NCBI RefSeq assembly: GCF_001896135.2
Contig: NZ_MPOH02000019.1
Coordinates: 608,689-665,396 of the forward strand
Reading direction: 5' to 3'
Length of the DNA stretch: 56,708 bases
From: Streptomyces phaeoluteigriseus
GTDB taxonomy: Bacteria > Actinomycetota > Actinomycetes > Streptomycetales > Streptomycetaceae
Positions within the stretch are counted from its first letter, which is position 1; each line of letters begins with the position of its first letter. Positions 30,431-39,651 of this stretch are shown here, one piece after another. The notes under the pieces are model-generated. The model saw nothing but the letters and a program-made list of their open reading frames with translations. It searched no databases and was not told the origin of the DNA. Position numbers and translations under genes: made by a program.

Positions 30431-31231
30431 ATGCCGCAGCTCGAAGTCGACGGCGCGAGACTGACGTACGACGACGAGGGGCCGCGCGAGGGCGGCGGGG
30501 TGCCTCTGGTGTTCGTGCACGGCTGGACGGCGAACCGGCACCGCTGGGACCACCAGGTGGCGCACTTCTCGAAGACTCGCAGGGTGATCCGGCTCGACCT
30601 GCGCGGCCACGGCGACAGCGCCGGTGCGGGCGTGAAGACGGTCCAGGAACTGGCGAACGACGTCCTCGCCCTCCTCGACCACCTGAAGGTCGAACGGTTC
30701 GTGCTGGTCGGCCACTCGATGGGCGGGATGATCGCGCAGACCATCACCCTGGCCCACCCCGAACGCGTCGAGCGCATGGTGCTCGTGAACTCCATCGGCC
30801 GCATGGCGTACAACCGGGGCAGAGGCCTGCTGATGGCGGCCTCCACCCTCGTCCCGTACAAGCTGTTCGTCGCCACGAACATCCAGCGCGCCTTCGCCCC
30901 CGGCTACCCGCGCGAGGAGATCCGCGCCTACATCAAGTCCTCCGCGGACACCCCGCGCGAGGTGGTCATGACGCTGTACGGCGCCATGCGGGCGTTCGAC
31001 GTGCTGGACCGGGTCGGGGAGATCCGCACGCCGACCCTGATGATCCACGGCTACCACGACATCCAGCTCCCGGTGAAGCAGATGCTGCGGATGGCGAAGG
31101 CCTATCCGGACGCCACCGTCCGCGTCCTCGACGCGGGCCACGAACTGCCCGTGGAGAAGCCGGCCGAGCTGACGGCGGCCATCGACGCCTTCGTGACCGC
31201 CCCGCCGGTCCGGCCGGACGCCGCTAGCTGA
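30431..31231 (+). CDS. Alpha/beta fold hydrolase
   Basis: 266 residues from ATG 30431, with GGAGGC upstream. Standard features: FVHGWTANRHRW, the nucleophile elbow GHSMGGM (Ser), an acid in IHGYHDIQLPV, and DAGHELPVEKP for His. It is cytoplasmic with no signal peptide and a broad-specificity esterase, lipase or haloperoxidase-like fold. It lies 63 bases after the PKS cluster on the same strand and might be co-transcribed; membership in the pathway is uncertain. Its stop overlaps the convergent next gene by eight bases. Confidence 0.8.
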   Translation: MPQLEVDGARLTYDDEGPREGGGVPLVFVHGWTANRHRWDHQVAHFSKTRRVIRLDLRGHGDSAGAGVKTVQELANDVLALLDHLKVERFVLVGHSMGGMIAQTITLAHPERVERMVLVNSIGRMAYNRGRGLLMAASTLVPYKLFVATNIQRAFAPGYPREEIRAYIKSSADTPREVVMTLYGAMRAFDVLDRVGEIRTPTLMIHGYHDIQLPVKQMLRMAKAYPDATVRVLDAGHELPVEKPAELTAAIDAFVTAPPVRPDAAS

Positions 31232-32686
31232 AGCCGTCCGGGTCCGCCGACTTCCAGTCCGCCGCCCATGACTCCGGGGGGCCGGACAGCAGCACCCCCG
31301 GCTCCAGCCACTCGTACAGCTCCGCGTACGACCGGACCGTCCCCGGGCCCGTCCGCCGCACCAGGTGGGCGGGCGTCAGGGCGGCCGGCTCCCGGACGCC
31401 CATCGAGGCCATGATCCGCACGGCGTCGCGAACCGTCCCGCGCTGGTAGTCGCGCACCCGCCGGGCCTTGTCGCCCACGTCCAGGGCGCGCGTCCGCCGC
31501 GGGTCCTGCGTGGCGACGCCGACCGGACAGGTGTTCGTGTGGCAGCGGCCGGTCCCCACACAGCCCACGGCCCGCATCATCGCGCGGGCGCGTTGGTGTA
31601 GTCGGCGCCCTGGGCGAGCCGCCGGACGACGTCCGCGCCCGTGGCCACCCCGCCGCTCGCCCCGATCCGCACCCGGTCCCGCAGCCCGACGCCGACCAGT
31701 GCGTTGTGCACGGTCATCAGCCCTTCGGTGAGCGGCAGCCCGACCTCACCGGCGTACGGCGGCGCCGCGCCCGAGCCGCCCTCCGACCCGTCCACCACCA
31801 CGAAGTCCGGCGCGACGCCCTCCGCGACCATCGCCCGGCACACCGCGAGGAACTCACGGCGCGAGCCCACGCACAGCTTGAGCCCGGTCGGCTTGCCGCC
31901 CGCCAGTTCCCGCAGCCGCGCCAGGAACAGCACCAGTTCACGCGGCGTGGAGTACTCCCGGTGCCCCGGCGGCGACACCACCGGCTCGCCCGCCGGCACG
32001 TTCCGCTCAAGCGCGACCGAGGCGCTCACCTTCACGCCCGGCAGCAGCGCGCCGCCGCCCGGCGCGGCCCCCTGCGACAGTTTCAGCGACACACAGCGAA
32101 CCTCTGGCAGCGCCGCCTTGTCCGCGAACTCCCGTGCGTCGAGACGCCCGTCGCCGGTCCGGCAGCCGAAGTAGCCCGTCCCGATCTCCCACACGAGGTC
32201 ACCGCCACCCCGCAGATGGTGCTCGGACAACCCGCCCTCGCCGGTGTCCTGCGCGAACCGGCCCAGCGCGGCGCCCCGGTTGAGCGCGAGCACCGCAGGG
32301 GCCGACAGCGCGCCGAAGCTCAACGCGGACACGTTCAGCAGCGCCATGTCGTAGGGCAGCCGGCAGTCGGGACCGCCCACCCGCACCACGGGAGGCTCCT
32401 CGGCCGGTTCGACCGGGGCGAGCGAGGACACCAGGAACTCGCGGACGGCGCCGGGCCGCTCGTCCCGACCGTGCCGGGGCACGAACGGCACGAACGGCAG
32501 CCGCCCGGTCAGGGGGTACGCCCGCAGCAGCGAGTCGCGGCGCTGCACCAGATCGCGGACACCGAGGGCGGTGAGGGCCAGCAGCGGCCCGGCCGCGAAC
32601 CACCACCGCGCCGAACCGGCACTCGCGGCGAGGGCCGCGCAGGCCGCGCCGACGGCGGCCAGCAGCAGGGGCAGACGGCGGCGCAC
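31224..32686 (-). CDS. FMN-binding glutamate-synthase-family membrane protein, frameshifted
   Basis: GTG 32686 follows directly on the stop of the upstream peptidase gene, so translation is coupled. Two N-terminal membrane segments precede a glutamate synthase alpha-subunit barrel (NVSALSFGALSAPAVLALNRG, DTGEGGLSEHH, VVVDGSEGGSGAAPP, GASGGVATGADVVR). Near 31590 a stop is created after DYTNAPAR; restoring one base gives NAARAMMRAVGCVGTGRCHTN and a Cys-rich end CHTNTCPVGVATQDP. Free-standing proteins of this type may bind FMN and an iron-sulfur cluster; their substrate is not known to me. Confidence 0.82.
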
Positions 32687-34285
32687 TCAGTCGTCCTCGT
32701 CGGCCCCGCAGGAGCTGCCGCTCGGCGGGAGGGAACCGTACAGCAGGAAGTCGTCGACCTTGCGGTGCACGCACTTCGACGAGCCGTACCCCGTGTGGCC
32801 CTCACTGCGGTTGTCGAGCACCACGGCCGACGGGCCGAGCCGCTCCGCCGTCTCCACCGTCCAGCGGTACGGCGTCGCCGGGTCGCCGCGGGTGCCGACC
32901 AGCAGCATCTTCGGCGTGTCGAGGTCCTTGACCTCCTCGCGTATGTAGTCCGTGCCCTTGGGGCGGCCGTAGCACATCAGGACCTGGGTGAGCCGGTACT
33001 GGCCGAAGACCGGCGACGCCTCCTCGTAGTCGGCGCGCAGCCGCTTCAGGTCGGCGGTGATCCGCTCGGCGGTGGGGCGGTCGGGGTCGTCCGCGCAGTT
33101 GATCGCCATCAGCGCGGCCGGCAGGTTGTCCAGCGGGATCTCCTCCTCGTCGGTCAGACCTCCGCCCGGATCACCGCCCCCCGGGTCGCGCACCGGCAGG
33201 GAGAGGCCACCGGTGGCGAACGCCAGCACGCCGCTGGTGTCCCCGCTCTCCACGAGCTGGGCCAGCGCCCGCTCCAGGGACGGCCACAACTCCCTGCTGT
33301 ACAGGCCCTGCCCAATGGCACCCACCAGGTCCTGCCCGGTGAAGGGCTCACCGAAGTCCGTCGGCACCGGGTCCTCGTCCATGGAGCGGACCAGCCGCCG
33401 CACCTCCTCACGGGCCGTCCGGGCGTCCTGTCCGAACGGGCAGGCGATGTCCTTCACGCACCAGTCCACGAAGTCGTCCAACGCCACCTGCTGACCCCGG
33501 GCGCCCGCGATGCCCTGCTCGGCGAGCGGCTCGGTGAGCGTGTCCACGCCGTCCAGGACCAGCCGGCCCACCCGGTGGGGGAACTGGGCGGCGTACACCG
33601 CGCCGAGCCGGGTGCCGTAGGAGAAGCCCAGGTAGTTGAGTTTCTCGTCGCCGAGGGCCGCGCGCATCACGTCCAGGTCCTTGGCCGCGTCCACCGTGCC
33701 GATGTGCGGCAGGACCGGCCCGGAGTGCTTGGCGCACGCGGCGGCGGCCTTCTTCAGCTGCGCCAGCAGCTCCCGCGGATCACCGAGGTCGTCCGGGTCG
33801 TCGTCGACGGCCGCGTACGCGTCGTCCTCGGCGTCCCCGCAGCTGACCGGGGAGGACCGGCCGACGCCCCGCGGGTCGAAGCTCACCACGTCGTAGCCGT
33901 CGGTGAGGTCCATGAACTCCTTGCCACCGTAGGCGAGTTCGGGGACACCGGGGCCGCCGGGGCCGCCGAAGTTCAGCAGCACGGAGCCGCGTTTGTCGCC
34001 GGTGGCGCGATAGCGTGCGAGCGCCAGGTCGAGGGTGGCGCCCTTGGGGCGCGCGTAGTCGACGGGCACGGTCACCTTGGCGCACTGGAGGTCGTCGGGC
34101 ATGCCGTCGCCCGTGCACTTCCCCCATGCGACCTTCTGGTCGTGGAACCGGGACAGGTCCGGGGGACGGCCACCGTCGCCGTCCGCGGCCGTGGTCGGCA
34201 GCCCCGCGCAGAGCAGGGTCAGTGCGGCGGCCACGGCGAGCGCGCCGCGTCGCGGTGCGGGTCGCGTCGACAGCTTGGCCAGCAT
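32687..34285 (-). CDS. Secreted TAP-type alpha/beta hydrolase (tripeptidyl aminopeptidase-like)
   Basis: From ATG 34285 (GGGAGG ribosome site) the protein starts MLAKLSTRPAPRRG with a signal peptide ending about GLPTTAADG. The hydrolase core contains NFGGPGGPG (oxyanion), VSFDPRGVGRS, the nucleophile GFSYGTRLG and, near the end, DNRSEGHTGYGSS for His, followed by the TAP-like C-terminal cap. About 530 residues, the family norm. It would remove short peptides from protein N-termini outside the cell. The open frame extends further upstream but without signal-peptide character. Confidence 0.87.
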   Translation of the reverse strand: MLAKLSTRPAPRRGALAVAAALTLLCAGLPTTAADGDGGRPPDLSRFHDQKVAWGKCTGDGMPDDLQCAKVTVPVDYARPKGATLDLALARYRATGDKRGSVLLNFGGPGGPGVPELAYGGKEFMDLTDGYDVVSFDPRGVGRSSPVSCGDAEDDAYAAVDDDPDDLGDPRELLAQLKKAAAACAKHSGPVLPHIGTVDAAKDLDVMRAALGDEKLNYLGFSYGTRLGAVYAAQFPHRVGRLVLDGVDTLTEPLAEQGIAGARGQQVALDDFVDWCVKDIACPFGQDARTAREEVRRLVRSMDEDPVPTDFGEPFTGQDLVGAIGQGLYSRELWPSLERALAQLVESGDTSGVLAFATGGLSLPVRDPGGGDPGGGLTDEEEIPLDNLPAALMAINCADDPDRPTAERITADLKRLRADYEEASPVFGQYRLTQVLMCYGRPKGTDYIREEVKDLDTPKMLLVGTRGDPATPYRWTVETAERLGPSAVVLDNRSEGHTGYGSSKCVHRKVDDFLLYGSLPPSGSSCGADEDD

Positions 34286-34570
34286 CAATGCCTCCCAGGA
34301 CGCCTTGCGGCGGACCGGGGACCGCCGCCCCGGCCCACGATAGGCGGGCTCCGCGGGACCCGCCTCCGGACGCCGGGCGGCCCGCGCGAGGGTCCGCCGC
34401 ACGAGGCGGCCCATCGGGGAGGGGCTGCCGGATTGTCGGTTTAACCGCCAGTTCGACGAGAGTGGCCCCCATTGGGGTGAAAGACCGTTTAGCCATAACT
34501 CGATGCTTCGGGTCGCGTTCTACGGGGTGCGGGCGAGCGCCCGCGACTATTTCTGGAAGGCAGGGACCCC

Positions 34571-35261
34571 ATGAGACGGGTTACCCGAAACGGTGTGATC
34601 GCCGTCGCCGCCGCCTCGGGCGCGCTGGCCGTAGCGATGCCCGCGTTCGCCGACTCCGCGGCGGACGGAACCACGGCCGGCTCGCCGGGAGTGATCTCCG
34701 GCAACGGCGTCCAGTTGCCGGTGCACGTCCCGGTGAACCTGTGTGGCAACACCGTCAGCGTGGTGGGACTGCTCAACCCCGCCGCCGGCAACGCCTGCGC
34801 CAACGAGGGCTCGGCCGCAGCTCCCGCGAAGAAGGGCGGCGGGGCGAGCGCCCACGGCGGGGCGAGCGCCCACGGCGGTGCGAAGGACTCGCCCGGCGTC
34901 GTCTCCGGCAACGGCGTCCAGTTGCCGGTCGACCTCCCGCTCAACGTGAGCGGCAACAGCGTCAACGTCGTCGGCATCGCCAACCCGGTGTTCGGCAACG
35001 AGTCCGTCAACACCTCGGACGAGGAGCCGGAACTCCCGACCGAGCCGAAGGCGGAGCCGCCGACGCGACACACCCGCCGCCGCGTCCCACGCGGAGCCGT
35101 CGGTGGTGCCGCCCGCCCGGCCCGCGCACACGCCGCTCGCCATGTCGGCTCTCGCCCGCACGGGCACCGACGCCACGGTTCCCGCCCTCGCGGGCGCCGC
35201 CGCGCTGGTCCTGGGCGGAGCGGTCCTCTACCGCCGGTTCCGGCCCACCGCGGAACACTGA
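34571..35261 (+). CDS. Long chaplin with two chaplin domains and LAXTG sorting signal, frameshifted
   Basis: A signal peptide (VIAVAAASGALAVAMPAFA) precedes two chaplin domains: GVISGNGVQLPVHVPVNLCG and GVVSGNGVQLPVDLPLNVSG. The first has the two Cys (NLCGN, NACAN); the second has none (NVSGN, NESVN). After KAEPPTR near 35065 the frame changes by +1 or -2; the alternative frame gives an Ala/Pro-rich linker, LARTGTD, a membrane segment (VPALAGAAALVLGGAVLY) and RRFRPTAEH. Chaplins coat aerial hyphae with amyloid, and the LAXTG form is anchored by sortase. A hairpin GCGGGC/GCCCGC (34529-34544) lies in the leader before GGAAGG. Confidence 0.88.
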
Positions 35262-35276
35262 CCGGCGCACCCGCAC

Positions 35277-35310
35277 GGCCGTAGGTCCCCACCCGCGGGG
35301 GCCCACGGCC
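35277..35310. terminator. Bidirectional terminator between chaplin and deaminase
   Basis: GGCCGT (35277-35282) pairs with ACGGCC (35305-35310) and inside GGTCCCC pairs with GGGGGCC (35297-35303), with a small loop ACCCGC. It lies between two convergent genes. Confidence 0.7.
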
Positions 35311-35322
35311 TTCCGGCTCCGC

Positions 35323-35799
35323 TCAGACGCCGTGGAACCGCCGATGCAGTGCCCGCACCTCCTCCACCAGCTCGGGCACCGGCCCCTCCACGGTCACGCC
35401 GGGGGCGATCTCCCGGACCGGCAGGGCCCGCACCGGTGCGGGCGGCACGCCCCACTCCGTCAGCCACGTCGTCAGCTGGGCGGACGAGGCGACGTACACG
35501 ATGCGGCCGAGGCCCACCCACGCGTGGGCGGCCGCGCACATCGGGCAGTGCTCGCCGGACGTGTACACCGTGGCCGCCGCCCGCTCCCCGGGAGCCAGAC
35601 GCGCCGCGGCCCAGCGGGCCAGCTCGAACTCGGGGTGGCGGGTGCGGTCGCCGGACGCCACCCGGTTGTGGTCCTCGGCGAGCACCGTCCCGTCGGCCCC
35701 GACGAGCACCGATCCGAACGGCTCGTCCCCGGCCCGCAACGCCTCCTCGGCGAGCGCGACACAGCGGCGCAGATGCGGGAGTTCGTCGTCCCTCGGCAT
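35323..35799 (-). CDS. Nucleoside deaminase (cytidine deaminase superfamily)
   Basis: 158 residues from ATG 35799 with a GGAGAG site. Zinc motifs: RHPEFELARWAA (HPE where HAE is more usual) and SGEHCPMCAAAHAW (PCxxC-type), the fold used by guanine deaminase, tRNA adenosine deaminase and related enzymes. It begins PRDDELPHLRRCVALAEEAL, as in the small cytosolic nucleoside deaminases. The exact base is not predictable from the sequence; length is right for a single domain. Confidence 0.85.
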   Translation of the reverse strand: MPRDDELPHLRRCVALAEEALRAGDEPFGSVLVGADGTVLAEDHNRVASGDRTRHPEFELARWAAARLAPGERAAATVYTSGEHCPMCAAAHAWVGLGRIVYVASSAQLTTWLTEWGVPPAPVRALPVREIAPGVTVEGPVPELVEEVRALHRRFHGV

Positions 35800-35951
35800 G
35801 ACGTGCGGCTCTCCTCGTCCTCGGTCCGGTCCTCGACGTCCAGGGTAGGACGGCCCGGGTGCGGTACGTCCGGCGGCCGTGCGACGGCGCGAGAACGCCG
35901 CCCACCGGTAATCCCGTTGATCACGACGGGACGTGCTGCTGAAGTGTGCCC

Positions 35952-36728
35952 ATGGACAATGCCGCGGTACTCGCCCAGTACGACCGGGACATGCGCGAAG
36001 GCGCACTCCCCGAGAGCCCCGGCGCATGCGTCGAACGCGTCGGGCGGGTGGTCCGCCACGTCGGCTCCGAGGACGGCTGGAACGGCGTCGTGTGGTCCGA
36101 CCTGAGTGACGCGGACGCCGACGCGGCGATCGCCGAGCAGGTCGCGTACTTCGGCGGGCTCGGCCGGGACTTCGAGTGGAAGCTCTACGGGCACGACCGG
36201 CCCGCAGGCCTCGGGGACCGGCTCGTAGAGGCCGGGTTCGTGCCCGAGCCCGAAGAGACCCTGATGATCGGCGAGAGCGGTGAGCAGGTCGGCGACGCCG
36301 AACTGCCCGAGGGGCTCCGGATCGTGCCGGTGACCGACATGGCGGGCGTCGGCCTCATGGCCGAGGCGAACGAGAAGGCGTTCGGCAAGGACTCCGGCTG
36401 GCTGCGCGACCTGATGCGGGACCGCCTCGCCACGGACCCGGACAACCTCGTCGCCCTCGTCGTCCTCGCGGGAGACGAGCCGGTCAGCTCGGCGCGCATG
36501 GAGCTGATCCCCGGCACCGGCTTCGCCGGCCTGTGGGGCGGCGGTACCGCCGAGGCCTGGCGCGGTCGCGGCATCTACCGCGCCCTGGTCGCCCACCGCG
36601 CCCGTATCGCCGCCGACCGCGGCTACCGCTACCTCCAGGTCGACGCCTCCGACCAGAGCCGCCCCATCCTCCACCGCCTCGGCTTCGCCCCCCTGACCAC
36701 GACGACGCCGTACGTCCACGTGGTGTAG
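35952..36728 (+). CDS. GNAT-family N-acetyltransferase
   Basis: About 258 residues; GTG 35946 two codons earlier is an alternative start. The acetyl-CoA loop is in WRGRGIYRALVAHR (the RGxGIY variant of R/QxxGxG/A), followed by GYRYLQVDASDQSRPILHRLGF, the usual GNAT end. The N-terminal half (EWKLYGHDRPAGLGDRLVEAGF) is a second, degenerate GNAT-like region. Cytoplasmic; substrate unknown. Divergent from the deaminase. Confidence 0.83.
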   Translation: MDNAAVLAQYDRDMREGALPESPGACVERVGRVVRHVGSEDGWNGVVWSDLSDADADAAIAEQVAYFGGLGRDFEWKLYGHDRPAGLGDRLVEAGFVPEPEETLMIGESGEQVGDAELPEGLRIVPVTDMAGVGLMAEANEKAFGKDSGWLRDLMRDRLATDPDNLVALVVLAGDEPVSSARMELIPGTGFAGLWGGGTAEAWRGRGIYRALVAHRARIAADRGYRYLQVDASDQSRPILHRLGFAPLTTTTPYVHVV

Positions 36729-36764
36729 GCCCGCGTGGTGTAGGCCCGTCCGGCCTTGCCTCCC

Positions 36765-36865
36765 GGCGTGCCCGCGGTCGTCGCATCGTCCGTGCTCGTT
36801 TCTTGGCGTGCCCGCGGTCGTCGCATCGTCCGTGCTCGTCTCCTGGCGTGCCCGCAGCCTCGCAC
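36765..36865. repeat. 40-bp tandem repeat, 2.5 copies
   Basis: Unit begins GGCGTGCCCGCGGTCGTCGC. Copies start at 36765, 36805 and 36845; the first two differ at two positions near the end, the third is truncated after about 21 bases and diverged. It sits in the 248-base gap between the GNAT gene and the peptidase. A shorter repeat of TAGGCCCG lies just before it (36727-36748). Confidence 0.85.
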
Positions 36866-36976
36866 CGCCCGTTCGGACGCGTGTCGGTTGCCCGGCGGTC
36901 GGAGCGCCGGTGGTATGGCTGCGGGGCCGCTGTCGCAGGGCCCGGCTCCCGTCAGCCGCGAGGGAAGGGCCCATCC

Positions 36977-38688
36977 ATGCCACGGACCGTCATACGGATG
37001 CCGCTCGGAGGGGCCGCGAGCGCGGCGGCCGGGGCGTTGGTGATGCTGCTCGGAGCGGCCGGCCCGGTGTCCGCGGGCGGACCGGGCGGTGACAGTGGTG
37101 TCTTCCTGCGGTGGAAGCCCTGCGAGGGCGAGACGCAGACGGGATTCGACTGCGCGGTGGCGAACGTCCCGCTGGACCACTCCCGCCCCGAGCGCCGCAC
37201 GATCGAGCTGGCCGTGATCCGGCACCGCGCCGCCGAACCCGCCGAGCGGGCCGGCACGCTGTTCTTCAACCCCGGCGGTCCGGGCGGCCCCGGCACCGTC
37301 GGACTCCCGGAGCTGTACGAGAAGTTCCCCCGCGCACTGCGCGACCGCTACGACATCGTCAGCTGGGACCCGCGAGGCGTCGGCGAGAGCACGGCCGTGC
37401 GCTGCTTCGGCTCCGCCGGGAAGGCCGCCGCCTGGCGTGCCGAGGTCCCGCCGTTCCCGGTGGGCGAGCGCGAACAGCGCGCGTTCACCGCCTCCTACGC
37501 CGACCTCGCCGGCGCTGCGAGCGCGAGGACCCCGAGTTGCTGCGTCACGTCTCCACCGCCGACACCGCCCGTGACCTGGACCTGCTGCGCCGCGCGACGG
37601 GCGAGGAACGACTGGACTACTGGGGCATCTCGTACGGCACGCTGCTCGGCGCGACCTACGCGAACCTCTTCCCCGAGCGGGTCGGGCGCCTGGTGGTCGA
37701 CGGGAACGTGGACCCGCAGGCATGGGTGAACCGGGGCGCGACCGGTGAGCCCGCGCTGAACACCTTCCTGCGGCTCGGCTCCCACCAGGGCTCGGCCGGG
37801 ACGCTGGAACAGTTCCTCGACCACTGCGGCCGCGCACCCGTGACGGAGTGCGTGTTCTCGGCCGGCAGCCCGGCGGCCACCCGCGCCAAGTACCACTCCC
37901 TGCTGCGGCGACTGGCGAAGGGGCCGGTCGGGGAGTGGACGTACGCGCGGACCGTGAGCGAGGTGCGCGGCGGGCTCTACACCGTGCATCCCGGCTGGGC
38001 GGGGATCGCTGACACGCTCCAGGGGCTGTGGGACGGCAGGGGACCTGTGGACCCGGGGACGGTGGCGGCGGAACCTGCGCGCTACCCGGGCTTCGAGCAG
38101 TCGATCGCGGTGATGTGCGCGGAGAGCCCCAATCCCGGCTCGTCGGACCGCTACCCCGGCCTGGAGCGGCGGGCGGTGGCGGAGGCCGGGGCGCTGGGCA
38201 GCTGGTGGGCCTGGGCCAACGAACCGTGCACGGCGTGGCCGGCCCGGGCGGCGCAGCCGTACACCGGTCCGTGGAACCGGCGCACCGCCCACCCGGTGCT
38301 GGTGGTCAACTCGACCCACGACCCCTCGACCCCGTACGCGTCGGCCCGCGCCATGGCCGCGCAGCTGGGCGGTGCGCGCCTGCTGACGCTCGACGGCTAC
38401 GGGCACACCGCGCTGGACAATCCCAGCGCGTGCGTGGGGCGGCACGTGGTGAGCTACTTCCTGACGGGCGAGCTGCCGCCGGAGGGCGCGCGCTGTGCGC
38501 AGGACCTCCCGCCGTTCGTCGAGCGGACCCCGGAGACGGTGGCGCCCGCCTCGGCCGGTACGCCGACGCAGACGTTGCCGCCGGGTGGCCTGACCGAGTT
38601 GCTGCCGCTGTACGGGGTCTGGCCGGCGGAGGTCGTCCCGGGCCTGCTGCCGCCACGGAACGCGGTCGGGACGTCCGGTCGCCGTTGA
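36977..38688 (+). CDS. Second secreted TAP-type alpha/beta hydrolase, frameshifted
   Basis: From ATG 36977 a signal peptide (RMPLGGAASAAAGALVML) leads to NPGGPGGPG and VSWDPRGVGES. Near 37515 one base is missing: the frame after YADLAGA continues as CEREDPELLRHVSTADTARD in the next frame, then the nucleophile GISYGTLLG and TLDGYGHTALDNPS with its His, and the TAP-like C-terminal region ending LPPEGARCAQDLPPF. About 570 residues. It resembles the SlpD/SlpE/tripeptidyl aminopeptidase group, cutting peptides outside the cell. It is only distantly similar to the TAP protein at 32.7-34.3 kb. Confidence 0.85.
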
Positions 38689-38714
38689 CGTGCAGGTGGG
38701 TGGCTGCATAACGT
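38685..38714 (+). promoter_or_regulatory. Canonical promoter giving a leaderless ArsR-SRPBCC transcript
   Basis: TTGACG (38685-38690), 18 bases, TAACGT (38709-38714). The GTG start codon at 38720 lies six bases after the -10 element, where transcription should begin. The -35 hexamer overlaps the stop codon of the upstream peptidase gene. Confidence 0.65.
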
Positions 38715-38719
38715 GGGGT

Positions 38720-39511
38720 GTGCGATCAGAGAGCGACTCCGCGATGGACCAGGTGTTCAAGGCGCTGGCCGACGACACGCGGCGACGGCTGCTGGACCGG
38801 CTGCACGAGAGGTCCGGGCAGACCCTCGGGCAGTTGTGCGAGCACATCGACATGAGGCGCCAGTCGGTCACCCAGCACCTGGCCGTCCTGGAGGCCGCCA
38901 ACCTGGTCGCGACGGTGCGCCGGGGGCGGGAGAAGCTGCACTACCTCAACCCCGTGCCGCTCCACGACATCCAGGAACGGTGGATCGACAAGTTCGAGCG
39001 CCCGCGGCTGCGCCTGCTCACCGAGGTCAAGCGGCGAGCCGAGGAAGCCGTGACCGACAGACCCGCTTTCGTCCACGTCTCCTACATCGCCAGTACGCCC
39101 GAGCAGGTCTGGGACGCGCTCACGGACGCCGAGCTGACGGCCGCCTACTGGGGGCACGGCAACGTGTCGGACTGGCGGCCGGGCTCGCGCTGGGAGCATG
39201 TGCGCACGGACGGCTCCGGTACGGCCGACGTCGTCGGCACCGTCGTGGAGAGCGAGCGGCCGACCCGGCTCGTCACCACCTGGGCCGCACCGGAGGAGGA
39301 GGGGCAGCCGGAGCGGCACTCGCGGGTGACCTTCGAGATCCGGCCGCACGCCGACATCGTCCGCCTCACCGTCGTCCACGAGGACCTCGCCGACGAGGGA
39401 GCGCTCGCCGAGGTCTCGCAGGGCTGGCCCGCGGTGCTGTCCAACCTCAAGTCGCTGCTGGAGACCGGCCGGCCGCTGCCGCAGGACCCGTGGCTGGTGC
39501 CGAGCGGCTGA
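38720..39511 (+). CDS. ArsR-family winged helix fused to SRPBCC (AHSA1) domain
   Basis: About 263 residues from GTG 38720 (leaderless); ATG 38744 is an internal alternative. The N-terminal winged helix reads VFKALADDTRRRLLDRLHE and MRRQSVTQHLAVLEAANLV. The C-terminal half is an AHSA1-type START fold (FVHVSYIASTPEQVWDALTD, then YWGHGNVSDWRPGSRWEH and WPAVLSNLKSLLETG). Such fusions regulate transcription with the START pocket as a likely ligand site. No Cys metal site is seen. Target genes are not evident. Confidence 0.88.
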   Translation: MRSESDSAMDQVFKALADDTRRRLLDRLHERSGQTLGQLCEHIDMRRQSVTQHLAVLEAANLVATVRRGREKLHYLNPVPLHDIQERWIDKFERPRLRLLTEVKRRAEEAVTDRPAFVHVSYIASTPEQVWDALTDAELTAAYWGHGNVSDWRPGSRWEHVRTDGSGTADVVGTVVESERPTRLVTTWAAPEEEGQPERHSRVTFEIRPHADIVRLTVVHEDLADEGALAEVSQGWPAVLSNLKSLLETGRPLPQDPWLVPSG

Positions 39512-39557
39512 GAGTACGACGGAAGGCGGACGGCACAGAACGGAAGCCGTACGGCAC

Positions 39558-39595
39558 AGACAGGAACGCGGCCCGGCCGGGCCGCCTTCCTGTCT
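39558..39595. terminator. Very long bidirectional terminator hairpin
   Basis: AGACAGGAA (39558-39566) pairs with TTCCTGTCT (39587-39595) and, after one C/C mismatch, GCGGCCCGG pairs with CCGGGCCGC with almost no loop. It lies between convergent genes and should terminate both. Confidence 0.85.
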
Positions 39596-39651
39596 CTGCC
39601 TGTGCTCCGTGGTGCTCCTCGGTGCGCTCCGGCCTCTCTCGTCGACGCGCG

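Noticed and set aside
35323..36027. Longer N-terminus for the nucleoside deaminase (from 36027)
   Set aside because: The added residues are Arg-rich, overlap the divergent GNAT gene, and the family begins at the ATG at 35799 with its own ribosome site.
36765..36865. CRISPR array
   Set aside because: The 40-bp units are directly adjacent with no spacers, and there are no cas genes.
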